Source of the DNA: Lates calcarifer
Lineage: Eukaryota; Chordata; Actinopteri; Centropomidae
Direction: 5' to 3'
Assembly: GCF_001640805.2 (NCBI RefSeq)
Contig: NC_066842.1
Location: 22,814,075 to 22,878,074 of the forward strand
DNA: 64,000 bases
This document shows, in pieces, positions 25,184 to 37,145 of this stretch. The notes below the pieces were generated by a model. The model searched no databases. It was not told the DNA's origin and saw only the letters and a list, made by a program, of their open reading frames with translations. The position numbers and the translations under genes were made by a program. How positions within the stretch are numbered: position 1 is the stretch's first letter; every line of letters begins with the position of its first letter.

Positions 25184-26432
25184 TTATCCTGTGTGGGGTT
25201 GCACAGGGGCGAGAGCCTGGGTGACACAGGTGGGTGCACCCTACAAAGGTCCATCGCAGCGTGGACACAGACAGACATACTCACATTCTGAAGGCAGATT
25301 TTAGTGAGGTTATAAGTTTAATATGTTTTTGGCCTTTTTAAAAAAAAGATTAGATAGCAACATTTTTTTAAATGATATGTACTGAGTCGTAGCCCTGTCA
25401 TTAACAGTCACTGATACCAAATCCATACATAAATAAAACAAAAGTAACCCACAGCCATAATACATACACTCTTCCACATGTCGACATCATCAGGCTATAT
25501 GTTTATTAATTCCATTAATGATGGATCTTTTTCTTGTTTTAACACCTTTTTAAAGTTTCCTCTTATAACAACATACCAACTTATCATTTTAGAATTATAA
25601 AAGTATATTTCAAGTAAATTTTGTGACATGATAAAGTAATATGTTGTAATGACAAAATGTCTTGTTAAAATATAAAAAAGGACCTTGTAAAAACAAGACC
25701 ATTGTCTTGTTGTAAGAATCTAACCTAATCACATAGTTAAGATTATAAATTTGATGTACATGACAAGTAAGGATGGATACATTCAAAGCATATATTCAAG
25801 TACAATTGAGGACAGAAAGTTGACAGTAGGGAGTTGCAGAGTGGAGCTCAGGTGTTACATGTATTTTTTTTTTTTTTTTTTGCTACGTAGACAATATTAG
25901 CATTAGCAGCTGTTTACTTACCAGTCTAGGAGAAATGTTGCAAATTTAGCATCAAACTTTATTCCTTTACTTGCCAAGAGCTGTCTCCAGTGGTGGAAAG
26001 CAACTGCAGTGTTACATCTTGTTTTGCTTCTATTTCTATTTCGCAAGTAAACAGCTGTTAATGCTAACATGGACTATGTAGCAATAAACAAGCAAAAATT
26101 TACATATAACACCTTTAAAGATTTGGTGGCAATCAGATGTGGAAATATTTTTGCCAGGACAATGATTATTATACATTAGCAATTTAGACCTGCAGCCTCA
26201 TCATGTGAGCTTGTGTGTTTGGCCCATTTTTTCAGTGTGGTTTAAAAAAAAAAGGTAACACAATTGATAAATAATCTACAATTCACATATACGTATACAC
26301 CGTCAACAGTGCCCACTTTCCCACTTTCCTACCATATACTAATTTTGTATGTTTTGTATGTGTTTTTTTAAAGAAGCTGATGATTAAATAGTTTAACTAG
26401 GTTAGCTTAGTTTTTTTTATTTGCCACTATTT
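25169..26432. repeat. 1.33-kb tandem duplication, copy 2
   Basis: Right copy of the unit at 23841-25104. It includes a second copy of the SINE-like 3' fragment (about 25169-25288) and of the 264-bp inverted-repeat element (25850-26114). After TTTGCCACTATT at about 26432 the sequence diverges (TTACTTCTTTG). Confidence 0.93.
25850..26114. mobile_element. 264-bp inverted-repeat (MITE-like) element, copy 2
   Basis: The same element as at 24523-24786, carried along in the tandem duplication, with one extra T in the poly-T. It is not an independent insertion. Confidence 0.7.
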
Positions 26433-26699
26433 TACTTCTTTGTTACTACTAATAGAATGAAGATTTGTAAATTCACAAACATTACACATTTTACTATGAT
26501 GTAATTTAGAACATTCAACAATTATTCCAAATCACTATCATCTTTTAGAGCTGAGAATGACACAACATGGATGTAAAAGTGATTTTGTCTTTTTATATAT
26601 CCTGTGGAAACCTTGGAGTGTCGTGACTATTCTGTCCAAGGTTGATGTACTAAGAGGTAAAAAAAAAACAGTCGCAGCCTCTCAACTCCAGCGTGTTTC

Positions 26700-26835
26700 A
26701 TGAATTGAAAAGGAGCAAAGAAATGAAAAGAATTCTATTCTTGCAGAATACTTTGAGCTTTTATATTAAACCAACACACTTGAGCTGCAGTGGCCTTCAT
26801 CAGGGTTACCAGGTTGACACGCTTCCAGAAGGCTT
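26700..26835 (-). mobile_element. Possible 3' fragment of a retroelement
   Basis: On the minus strand CCCTGATGAAGGCCACTGCA is followed by GCTCAAGTGTGTTGGTTTAA and later TGAAACACGCTGGAGTTGAG. The phrase 'GATGAAGGCCACTGCAGCTCAA' resembles 3' regions of Penelope- or LINE-type repeats that I recall from fish. The assignment is weak. Confidence 0.3.
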
Positions 26836-27849
26836 CCTTCACCTTGTTGCAGAGAAACAGATTTGAACAACAAATAACTATACTATTTTGATTGAAGTTA
26901 TACAGTCTATTTTGTGGGCACCAGGGCCTTGTACAGATCTAGGGCCTTGTACAGATCTACAGATCACACTTTCTCATGTGACAGCATGATGAAGAACTGC
27001 AATCTTCTTCTTGCCCCTTTAAATCATTTCTAAATCTACGTGATACCCAGTGAGAGATGCTGAACTTGGGAATGATACGGTGTCTTTGTTTGGCAGCAGT
27101 TTAAATCGTAACTGCTGCATCCTAAATGAGCTGTAGAGCCGACAGTGACTTTAAACTGAGGCGGGAATAATAGAGAACACTGCAGTGAGATGCAATGGAA
27201 GCATGAATGGCCTTATCTAAATCTGTAGAGGATATAAATATAAAGGCAAATAGAAAGGCTGCTGTGAAAGAAGTCTGAGTGAAAGAAAACTCAACCTTGT
27301 GAGAGAGAGTTTCTGATAATACCCATTTTAGTGATCGGAAGACTCCAACTTTTGTTTGAATGACTGTAACCAAGGAAACAAATGCTTCTTTATTTTTCCA
27401 TGCTACAGTTTATACTTCAGTTAAAGGGCTGAATGAGAAGTTTTCTCAGTGTTGGAACACGACTACATTCTGTCATTTGTGACAAAGACCTCTCCTTTCA
27501 AAGTTTGTAAGATTTAACTGCTTTTAATGATTGGTATCTTGTCCATTGTTAATGACTTGTCTTTTTTCCAGATTAAATATTTTGTGTATTGTGCCATAAC
27601 TGTTTGTTTTTATTCCCATGGCATTCCTCTTCAGACAACTTTGATAAATCTTTAATCCTCTGTGATGATTTGTATCTTTGATGGACATATATTGACATCA
27701 CACTTGATGTCTCTGAGTGCGTTTCACTATAATGAGTCTACGATCATGTTTTCTGGTCTACAGTATGCTTCACATATTAAGACTAAGTTTATCTATTTTA
27801 TGTTTCTGACTTTTAACTTTTAAAGTATCTGGACATGAAGACAAAGGAC

Positions 27850-28500
27850 AAGATTTATCTTTTTATAGCTCTAACCCCTAACCCTCTGTTGGTCAGTCCA
27901 TCACTTTGGTCCACTTTGAGATATCTCAGTCCCAAAGTATGAATCAACAACTATCACATAGATTGCCTTGAAATCGTATCTGCTACACATATATATAAGT
28001 TCCATTAACAATCAATTGTGAGACTTGATGATTCTTATAGTGTTTCCAGCAGGCCAAACTTCAGTGAAATATCTAATCATGTAAATGATGGACTGATGGA
28101 CAAAGGCTACATGAATTACCAAGAAATCTGGGACAGATATTCACTCGGTATGACTTGAAACAATGATTTGGTGATTCCCTTTTCGTTTATAGTGACAGCA
28201 TGAGATTAACATTTTACATTTCACATGTTTTTTATTGAGACCATCACAGTCAAACAAATCTATTTGTCTTTATTTCTACTTTGCTTTATGAATCAATTAA
28301 CTGCAGAACTAATGGCATTCTCATCAGTGCCAACACATTCCCAAACTAATATGGTAAATATAATACCTGCTAAACATCAGCATGCTAGTGTTACTATTAT
28401 GAACATGGTGATGTGACCATTCAGGTGAAAGCACAGCAGAACCTTAATATAGCCTCATACAGCTAGTGTGGCTGTGGAACCTTTAGTCTTGTTAATTATA
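27850..28500 (+). repeat. Diverged copy of a long teleost dispersed repeat
   Basis: Landmarks are GTCCACTTTGAGATATCTCA, ATTGCCTTGAAATC, CTGCAGAACTAATGGCATTC, ATACCTGCTAAACATCAGCA followed by TGCTAG, GAACATGGTGATG and AGCTAGTGTGGCTGTGGA. They follow the order of a repeat familiar from fish introns and UTRs (ATTGCCATGAAATTT..., ACCTGCTAAACATCAGCATG..., GTGAACATGG...). Non-coding; class uncertain. Confidence 0.5.
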
Positions 28501-29235
28501 TAATGAACCATTAACAGTGCACATTACTAAGCCAGCTGAACATTTTTTGTAGTTTATACTCAGCCACCTAGCCTGCTATTGTATGCAATTACTAAATGGT
28601 TTTGTGCCCAGAAGCCTTACTCCAGCATGCAGGTGAGCATATAGAGGAGTCTTACTGATTGATAATGAGACATAAGCGAACATACTGACATGGAAAACAC
28701 ACTGATCATAGAAAAGGCTACCAAAGCTTATTCATCTGAGAATGGGCCCACAACCATCAATAAATGTATGTTATAAAGTGATAACCTATAAACCCTATAT
28801 AAATTTGACTTAATGTAAAGTGCTACCTATTTTTCATCTGAATCTTCTCTATTCATTTTAAAGCTGCAGCAAAAGGTTACTGTTTAATTCTATTGTACTA
28901 ATTCATCTGTATCTTTAGACCCAAATATTTCCTTTTCACCTCACCTACTCTGGATCCACAGTGAATGATTGCAACTGCATAATGCCTATTGTGAATATGA
29001 GGAATAAAAGCAGTGCTGTACTCCTGGGAGTGTTCTGACAATGGAGCAGCCTTGGCCTAGATGCAAATCATAGCCTCCTATTCAGACTACAGTGTAGCGT
29101 GCATGTGTGTGTGCGCATGTGTATGTGTGTGTAAGTTAAAGTGTGCACGTGCTTGCAGGTCTTGAGAGGGGAGCACCATGCTACCTCCTCATTAGATGGC
29201 TCTGATAGAAGTGCTAAAACCATGTTCCTGAGTGG

Positions 29236-29455
29236 AGAAGGGGAGAGAGAGAGAGGAGGAAAGAAAAACAGGGCAGAGGGGTGGAGGGAGGTGAGAGAAG
29301 ACAAGAGAGGAGGGTGGGACGAAGAAGAGGAAGAAAGAGAGTGGGAAGTGGAGGAATGGAGAGTGAGAAAGAAGAAGAGAGAAGTGAGGTGAGGATACAG
29401 GGAGTGAGCGTGTAGAGTGTAGATTGGAAGAAAGTGTGTATGTGGACATGTGGAT

Positions 29456-29509
<54 letters not shown>

Positions 29510-29510
29510 C
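29236..29510 (+). repeat. Purine-rich tract and (GT)n(GA)n microsatellite
   Basis: 29236-29400 is almost all A/G. 29454-29508 is a GT run passing into a GA run. The Glu/Arg-rich frame of 83 codons across the purine tract is a compositional artefact. Confidence 0.75.
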
Positions 29511-29649
29511 TTATATGTCATTGCATTAGGCAACACTCACACAGAGGTGGCTGGGTTGCAGGATTAGTAGTTTAATTGGTACCTCAAGGAATAGCAGAGA
29601 CTTAACAACAGTGGAGTGGTACCATGGGTGGGCTGCAGGGCCATGGTGA

Positions 29650-29672
29650 CACACACACACACACACACACAC

Positions 29673-29705
<33 letters not shown>

Positions 29706-29760
29706 GCGTGCGCACACACACGCACACACACACACACACACACATACGCACACGCACATA
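29650..29760 (+). repeat. (CA)n microsatellite with CG variants
   Basis: A run of about 110 bp of CA with CCGC and GCGCG interruptions. Confidence 0.92.
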
Positions 29761-32609
29761 AACAAGCTGTTATTCTACATGTGAGGAAATTCTCTAGAAC
29801 CCTATTCCCTTATCCCTTCCTTAATAAAAAGTCACCGTTAAACCAACCCTGTTTCTAAAATTTCTGAAAAGAATATTTTAAACACACACCAAGCTCCTGC
29901 ACAATGTGCTGTAAAGCTTGAGCCAAGATATCAATGAAAGGACTGATACTGCAAGAAGAAGCTTGTACATACACACATCCTCACAGGAGGATATATTCAG
30001 AATAGCTCCATTAGGTTTTCCTCGTGGACTATTATGTCATGCTTTATAGATTTCAATGAAAATGTGTCTTGAACAAAAAGGAAAATCCTTCTTAGATTCC
30101 TCGGAGTCAGTTTTACAAGCATCAACACCTCTCTGTGAACTGTAGACTGTTGCTGTAGCTGTATTTTATGGTGCATGTTTGCTGTCACTGACTGATCGAG
30201 TGCTCTCTCTTTAGTTTGTTAAAGCCTCATTCATAATATTATGAGAAAAGACTGCTGGTCACGATTCCACAATACATTGTATAAAATAAGCACTTAACCT
30301 GTCAGCAGTCAGTCTAGAAACTTTATGAGTGTAACTCGTATTTTGACCTCTTTGGTTGACCTCTTTGGTCTCTAACTATGCTGTGATAATTCTGGGCTCA
30401 GTATGATTGCAGTTCTGTACAAATTTCACTTGACAGAAACATTGCTCTCAAATCAGTGATCCTATTCTAAGGCCCTTCACACATTAATGGCTCCTTGGTC
30501 GAGAGGATACGACTTCTTGGGAAGATGGATGGCAGAGGTATGTATAAATAGAGTGGGGAACGGAGAGGACTGAGAGAGAGTGTGGAATGACGGATGGATA
30601 CAGGATATAGAGAAATTAAGTGGTGAGAGAAGGTGGGAGGGGTGGGGGTGAGGGGGGGTGAGAGATGTTCTGCATCTTTAATCAGTGTCATCAAGCCTCT
30701 AGCTGAAACAATGAGAGGCTAAAAAGAGACCTGCAGAGTGAAAATAGAGAGAGGCAGTGCTGCTTGGGAATAAGTGATCGTACTTCAGTCAAACTGAAAT
30801 TAAATGATTTAATTTGTTTTAATCCGTAATTACCAAAATATCAAACCAAAAAGAACAAATTTAAGTTTCATTTGTTTTTCTACAGTGGCCAAGCTCCCTA
30901 TATTAGTGTTCTGGGATAATGAACATTTGGTTTACTAATAATTTGATTGGTGCTATGTCTGTGTGAGTGGGCAGTAAAAATTGTTTATAATATCACTTAA
31001 ATGAAAGATTTTAGGGATTTGCTTTACTTGATATTTAAATGACAAGAGGAACACCATACTCATGTCTGTGCAATATGACACTTGCTGCAAGCGACTGGCT
31101 AACTCGTCAGGATCAGTAAAATCCTGGTCAACTGGCAACTGGACAAAGAAATAGTCTGACACATGACCCACTGTAGAATAGCAATTTGTCATTTCTATAC
31201 ACTGTTTGTACATATTAAACAAGAGAAATAAAACATGAGCTTTGGAGGTGGTGGTAGGCAGATTTTGTTACTTGTGAACAGAGCCAGACTCGCTGTGTCC
31301 CCCTATTTCCACTCTTTCTGCTCAGCTACATAAGCTGGCTGCTGGTGGCTTCATATTTACTGTACATACACAAGAATGGTATCAATCTACTTTTATCTGA
31401 GTCTTGACAAGACAACAGTAACCATGTTTTCCAAATGAACTGCCTGAGTAACTTCATGACTCCTTGCATTACACCATATCATGATTTGAATCACAGGATA
31501 TTGTACGGAGTGCTGCAGTTACAGGATTCTTCTTGTTACGTTATGACAGTGTGGTTACTTACACAATTGGCAAGAGTACCCAGTAACACTGTTAAGAATC
31601 CTTCCTTTTTTATACTGGCAAGACAAACACAGCACTGACTGTGTGTGAGCTGCTGATGACTCAGTAGATGCTGAATTAATATGAACAAGAAGTAATGTCT
31701 GATGGGAATCAATAATTTTAGCAAGAAAAACTAACTAGCTTCCATTCAGAAGGTCACTTGGCCATGTTTGCTTTCTTTCTTTATTCTATACTTTCAGAGC
31801 AGAATACAAACTTAATAGCTCAAGGTGTCCTCTCAAATTCTGAATGTAAAGATAAGATATGAGATGAAAATAAGTTCAATTAATATTAAATCAACTTTTA
31901 CAGGCTTCCTGTCCAAAAATTGTTTTTACCCGCTTTCCCAAGTAAAAAAACAAAAAAAAAGCATAGTATTATTTCCTTACACAAATCATGGGGAGAATTT
32001 CAATTTGATTTTGAGATGGAAGTCTAAATCACTCAAATGAACTCAGTTGCCTTTGCATAAAACAAATGACACACAGAAGAAAATGTGGGAAGTAATTTCT
32101 TTATCAACTTCAACTCACACCTGGCAGAGTTATAGCAATCCAGCAGTCATACTGCATAAATCACTGCAGTCATTCTGTTTGTGTTAATGAAAGACTCTGT
32201 ACTCTGCTCATATAATCCTAGTCAGTAAAATCATTTTTTATTTTATCAGGGAGTATATCCCCCATCCTTTGATGGGTGCTTGTTAATGACACGTCACAAA
32301 AGGAAATCTCTGTGGCAAATGAAAATTTTGTTTACAATAGCAGAGGAAGGAACTAAAGAAATATTAGCAGTATTGATTTCAGTTATGCCCCAGCATTTCC
32401 GTATCATGGTGTTGATGACACAGAACTCAGAACAGAACTAATAGAAGTGCACTTGCACTGCAGAGCACACAGTCTACTGTGCAGAATTTCCTGTCCATGG
32501 CTTACAACAAATTTAACATTTTTTCTTTACTTTTTCCCACCATGTTACAATGCTTCACACTGTATGGTTTATCCATTCTAGTATTGTTTGTGGATAATGT
32601 GATTTGCGC

Positions 32610-32790
32610 TCATTACTAAATATTAGCATGCTAACAGGGAAAACTAAGATGGTGAACATGGAAAGCACATTATACATTATACCTACTGGCATGTTTGCAC
32701 TGTCATTGTAAGCATGCAAATATTAGCATTTAGCTCAAAGCACAGCTGTGCCTAAGCAAAAAGCCTTGCAGAACTACAAGCAGGACTTTA
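32610..32790 (+). repeat. 3' part of the same dispersed repeat as at 27.85-28.5 kb
   Basis: AATATTAGCATGCTAACAGG, AACTAAGATGGTGAACATGG, TATACCTACTGGCATGTTTG, TGTCATTGTAAGCATG and ATTTAGCTCAAAGCACAGCT followed by GTGCCTAAG match the end of the repeat and overlap in order with the 28.35-28.48 kb copy. Confidence 0.55.
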
Positions 32791-33363
32791 GACTATTAGG
32801 GCCCTATTTAAGCCATGCATGCACAACAACAGCACAGTAGGTCTTGGGTGCACAGACTGAGTAGGTGTCTCCTGCTATTCTGGTTCTTGTCAGTGCAGCC
32901 GGTGTAAAGTGCAAAAGGGCTAGCTGGGGTGGAATATAAATTGGAGGGTGTGGTGATTAATAAATTCATTCGTAGCTAGTCACATCACAAGTCACTTGTT
33001 TCTCTGAAACAGCTGTGCTAATCACAGTTCACAGTTTACACGTGACAAAAACACCTTAATGTCGTGGAAAGAGGCGATGTGCAATACTAATTTGCTGGAG
33101 TACCTCTTTAAAGAGGGCCTGCAGATTCCTCAAGTCAAATGAATTGTACAGACAGTTAATTGTCTCAGCAGTCCTCTCATTTATATAGGCAATAACACAG
33201 AAGAGTCTAATTTAAAGCATGTAGTAAATGTGACACATTTTAAGCCCCAGTCCACTATTGTACACAGGTTATGTATACCATTAGTACTGAAGCCCCTGAT
33301 TCTTCTTTACCACAGCAGTAAATCTTTCAGTGCAAATGTCACAAACTGTTTACTGTAAACTGC

Positions 33364-33397
33364 CAGTTATAAATAAATACTAATTTATTTATAACTG
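33364..33397. repeat. Perfect 15-bp inverted repeat, 4-nt loop
   Basis: CAGTTATAAATAAAT (33364-33378) and its exact reverse complement (33383-33397) are separated by ACTA. It lies about 520 bp downstream, in the gene sense, of nrn1l exon 2. Confidence 0.85.
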
Positions 33398-33913
33398 TCA
33401 TTAAGCATTATTGTTCACACACAGTCATTCGAGGAAAACATTAATTCTACTGACTGCACGTGAACAGGTCATGAGTGAGTCCAATGAGGGATTACAGAGC
33501 CAAGACTTAGGTATTCGGACTTGAGGTATTGTAAAAATGTACAACCTGTACGTGCCCTATCGATGTCAGATAGCAGACTGACTTTGTGGAATTGTAAAAT
33601 GCTTGTCTAAACTTCTTCTTTTTTTTTTTTCCCCCAAAAAGCCTTGCATAATCATTTCTAGTTCAGAGAACATCTACTCCTTTTCCCTGGGAGCTTCTGT
33701 CTTTGTTTTCCAAACCCTTTCTCCTAAAGTAACTGAATTCTTACTAATACTGACCTAACTGCCCTGTGGGGTTTAGAGATGTATATTTAAATACTGAAAC
33801 TCTGCAGGCTTCCTATTTAACTGACTCAGTGCTTTGGGATTTTTTTTTTTTCAGAGAGTGTTTGTGTGTCTGCTGTCTTTGACTTGACAATGTATGTGTG
33901 TGGTTGCACTGAC

Positions 33914-34064
33914 CTGCAGATGGAATGTATCTCGTGCATGTCCTCGTCCTTGCGGGCACTGTCTGTCAGACTGTCGCCCAGAGCCATCAGACACTGAGCG
34001 AAACCTTTATAGATGGAGTGACACCTTCTGGCTGAAGCTGCAGCCACAGGGCACGGGCTCAGCA
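33914..34064 (-). CDS. nrn1l: Neuritin-like protein (nrn1l), exon 2: N-terminal half of mature domain
   Basis: This internal exon is 151 nt. It is bounded by an acceptor (TGTGTTTTCCAG, ending at 34065) and a donor (CTGCAG|GTCAGT, intron starting at 33913). It begins with two bases of a split codon (phase 1), then 49 codons from LSPCPVAAASARRC to HEIHSIC, and ends in AG, which joins the G of exon 3 to give Arg (phase 2). The spliced reading ...HSICR-SWDEFHDC... is continuous and matches neuritin architecture. The first residues are the end of the secretion signal, and Cys residues at RRC, AQC and SIC are the first three conserved cysteines. The segment CHSIYKGFAQCLMALGDSL is the characteristic neuritin start. 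The phase-1 entry agrees with my recollection of the NRN1 exon 1/2 junction. Exon 1 is not identified. Confidence 0.92.
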
Positions 34065-35948
34065 CTGGAAAACACACACAAAACCACAAACAGGCACAGA
34101 AGAAATGAATTGAAAGTTGAAGTTACTATGTAATATGAACTGGGAAACCAATTTGAATAGAAATAGCAGATGACAATAAACTTATTACTATTTCCCTTTG
34201 TTAATAGCTGCAGCTGTTGGACCAGAGTGAGATGAGACAAGTGTGCATATAAAAAAGTGTCTGAAAAGTCTAACTGCTGCCTGTTTCAATAATCAATCAA
34301 AGAGGTTGAGTATGAGCCATCATACACACAGAGCGACAGACAGCTGTGGTTCCATCTTCAATTCTCCCTCCTCTCACTCATTTAGTGTTTAAAGTCAGCT
34401 GCTGATCGATAGCTCACATCAGAGATGAGACACATCAAGGCTCATTGACCAGGAAATGGAGATTCAGCGGGCAGGGCAGGCCCAGTCCAACCCAAACTTT
34501 TCCTCTGATAATACTGTGCTCAGAGCAAGAGCACACACAATCTATATACGAATGTCAAGACCATGTCACCCAAATTAGCTAAAGCTATGAATGCAGCTTA
34601 TGTTACCGAAACCTTCAGAGACTTCAGGGGCATACTGAGCGAATGAGTGAATGCAGAGGACACCATGGATGACAGGTAGAGTATGACTGGGTTAGCAATG
34701 CTAGGAAACCTTCAAAGGCCTGTGGGAATAGCTTGGTACCAGGCCACTGAATCATTTTACACATCTCAGATTTGTTCAAGTCAAAGAGGCCTGGTGTTGT
34801 GCCCACTGATGGCTAGCTACCTAGCTAGATTCATGAGGAAAAGCAAGTGAAAAATAGTAACTATCTGGAATGAGATTCATACACTAGTGCAGGTTGTTCT
34901 AAGCCTGAAACAGAAACTCTTAAAATGACATATCTCTGATGAAAATGAGAAATGTGCTCCAAACAATCACTCACTGTCACAGGGATAGATACCTAATTGT
35001 TTAGGAAAAAAACTAAGCAAAATAACTCCCCTCCTACCAACAAGAATACCATGACTGGCTGAGTGAATCGAGTGGAACAAAATGGCTGTTCAGTCATGTT
35101 ATAAGGCTACCATGAGAGCCCAAATTCTTGGATATTTCTCTGTCCAAAGACAGTTTTCCTTGCAGTGTTTAATTATGTTGCAATTTATGTGGAAAAGGCA
35201 AAGAACCGAAAACAAACTTCGACTCTGCACAATATTTCTCCTGACTTAACATTCTCAGACAGTTTTTTCAGTTTTTTAGATTTGTCTCATGTAGAAAAGT
35301 TGATGTTTCAATAAAACTAAAATAAGACAGAGTGCAGTGGAAACATGAATAAATCAAGATGTACACAAAGCATGTGACTTGTCACTCATGCTTCCACTGG
35401 TACATATAGTAATTTGATCAGTTGTTAATATAAAATTATTTATTAGTGCAGTTTGAATACAGTGCCCAAAACTCTACCCTACTAAACACTAATACATGCA
35501 CTACATTCAGAAACTCCGACCAGGAACAACAACAACAACATATCTGTCAGGTGTCAAGCAGCTCAGGTAGTATTTTGTCAGTTGTCAGCATGGATTGTCA
35601 GGACTCTTGCTGATGGAGAACAAGCATGACGAGGTGTTTACTGTCAATTCTAGGTACACACGAAGGTTAGGGGAGCAAGTGACATGCATGACATGACAAG
35701 AAAGAAAAATCAGATTTCATACTGGAGATGCATTTTAATGGCAGGTGTCAGGATGAAGTGGAGGTTACATATACCTATGCTGTTAGATGTCTATAACCTA
35801 CAATTTTATTATATGATTTTATCATTTAATAACATCTTTCAGAAATTAATCAAAATCAAGGGGAGCCATTCAGAAAATTGCTCTCAGTTTATATCAAAGC
35901 TTCTCCCAGGATTTCAAAATTAGACACTAAAGTGCACACTTTATGCAT

Positions 35949-35982
<34 letters not shown>
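35949..35982 (+). repeat. (CA)n microsatellite
   Basis: About 17 CA units. Confidence 0.92.
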
Positions 35983-35984
<2 letters not shown>

Positions 35985-36719
35985 CTGAGAGCCAAGTCTC
36001 ACAAGTCATTTATTTTGTACATAGCTATTTACAGCATCTCGCCAAAGCCCAAAGCTGTATATTGAGACAGACATGAGAATTATAACATTCTTTAAGAGAG
36101 AGGTGTATTTTGTTGTCGTAGTTTGAAATAATAATTAACAATCATTCAGTTGTTTTGGTGTTGCGCCTCCATTAACAGAGGTTTGAAAAGTGAACTAAGC
36201 TTTCAGCAGCGAGCAAGATCTTTTCTGGGACATGGGGACCACTGTTTGATTTGGTTGATCCTTTCTCATCCTTTAAGCAGGAGCAAATGAATATAAATCA
36301 GAGGCCTGAGAAGACTTAGAGGAGTGTAAAGTGTCATGAAAACAGAAGTTGGAGTTATTCCATCAGAGCCTTTTAACTTTTCTGTCCTCTTTCATCCACC
36401 TCAAATCTCCTTCATCCTCTCCCAACATTTCCAGCTTGGTTCCAGACTCTTCAATTACCACCCACATCTCCAGTTTTCTAGATGATTTAATAAGGTCTGG
36501 CATTGTACACATTCCAGAAAATTATTGACGGGAAAACCCTGTCCTCTAGAAGGTACTTGTATTTTACGTGGTATTTTTATAGTACTAAATTAATAACACT
36601 AATTTGCACTAATGCTATTTTGTTTCTTTCAATCGCATTGTGATGGGTAATGTGAGCAGAGGCCTGCACAATGAAGCAAGATTTTGGGTTAGCAGGTTAA
36701 CTTCAGGTTTAACCCTGAG

Positions 36720-37145
36720 ACAGTAGTAGAGGTACAGACAGGAAATGTGGGGATGGGCGAAAGACGCTTTCAGGCAGGAGTTGAACCATGGATGCTGTGG
36801 TTATGACAAAAGTTCAGAGAGTTTAATTTTATAGGTAATAGTAAACAGGCGGAGGTCAGCAACAGACAGGCAAAAACACCGGGGCGAACAGGACAGAAGG
36901 GGCAGGCTAAAGCAAAAGTCTAAAAACTAGCATGATGCAAACAGGAAAAGGGCTGGGAGACTACAGCTCTGAAGGCATAACAAACAGTCTAGCAGAGAAC
37001 AGGATGGAAGTGGACTGGTACATGTACTCTCAGACTAATGAAGGAATGGGGAGCAGGTGGGTGTGGGGAATCAGGTAACAGGTAAAGGTGGGAAGGACTG
37101 AGGTTAGTGCAGAGTGACAGGATCTGAAAAGACATGAGTCGTGGA
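36720..37145. repeat. Possible GA-rich dispersed repeat
   Basis: The stretch GGCGGAGGTCAGCAACAGAC-AGGCAAAAACAC..., GGAAAAGGGCTGGGAGACTA, GAATGGGGAGCAGGTGGGTG and AGAGTGACAGGATCTGAAA has the distinctive GA-rich, CT-poor texture of a repeat I recall in fish genomes, possibly an LTR or adjacent untranslated region. No coding frame or terminal repeats are visible. Confidence 0.3.

Larger units (their letters stand above)
18071..33913 (-). other. nrn1l: nrn1l intron 2 (15.8 kb)
   Basis: The intron is inferred from the compatible splice sites of exons 2 and 3. It is AT-rich and contains microsatellites, a poly-A and a poly-T tract, two strong inverted repeats (18354-18395 and 33364-33397), a 1.33 kb tandem duplication with small inverted-repeat elements (23841-26432), two copies of a dispersed teleost repeat (about 27850-28500 and 32610-32790), and a cluster of octamer-like motifs (21458-21580). 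I recognise no other coding exon in it. Unlisted stretches, for example 19.4-21.4 kb, 26.4-27.8 kb and 30-32.6 kb, hold no gene I can support. Confidence 0.85.

Noticed and set aside
27876..27890. CTAACCCCTAACCCT resembling telomeric repeat
   Set aside because: Only two imperfect units are present, and it lies next to a dispersed repeat, so chance is sufficient.
29141..29392. Glu/Arg-rich 83-codon frame
   Set aside because: It is a direct translation of a purine-only tract, and the reverse strand is equally open.
33894..34133. Plus-strand 79-codon frame opposite nrn1l exon 2
   Set aside because: It is the antisense shadow of exon 2.
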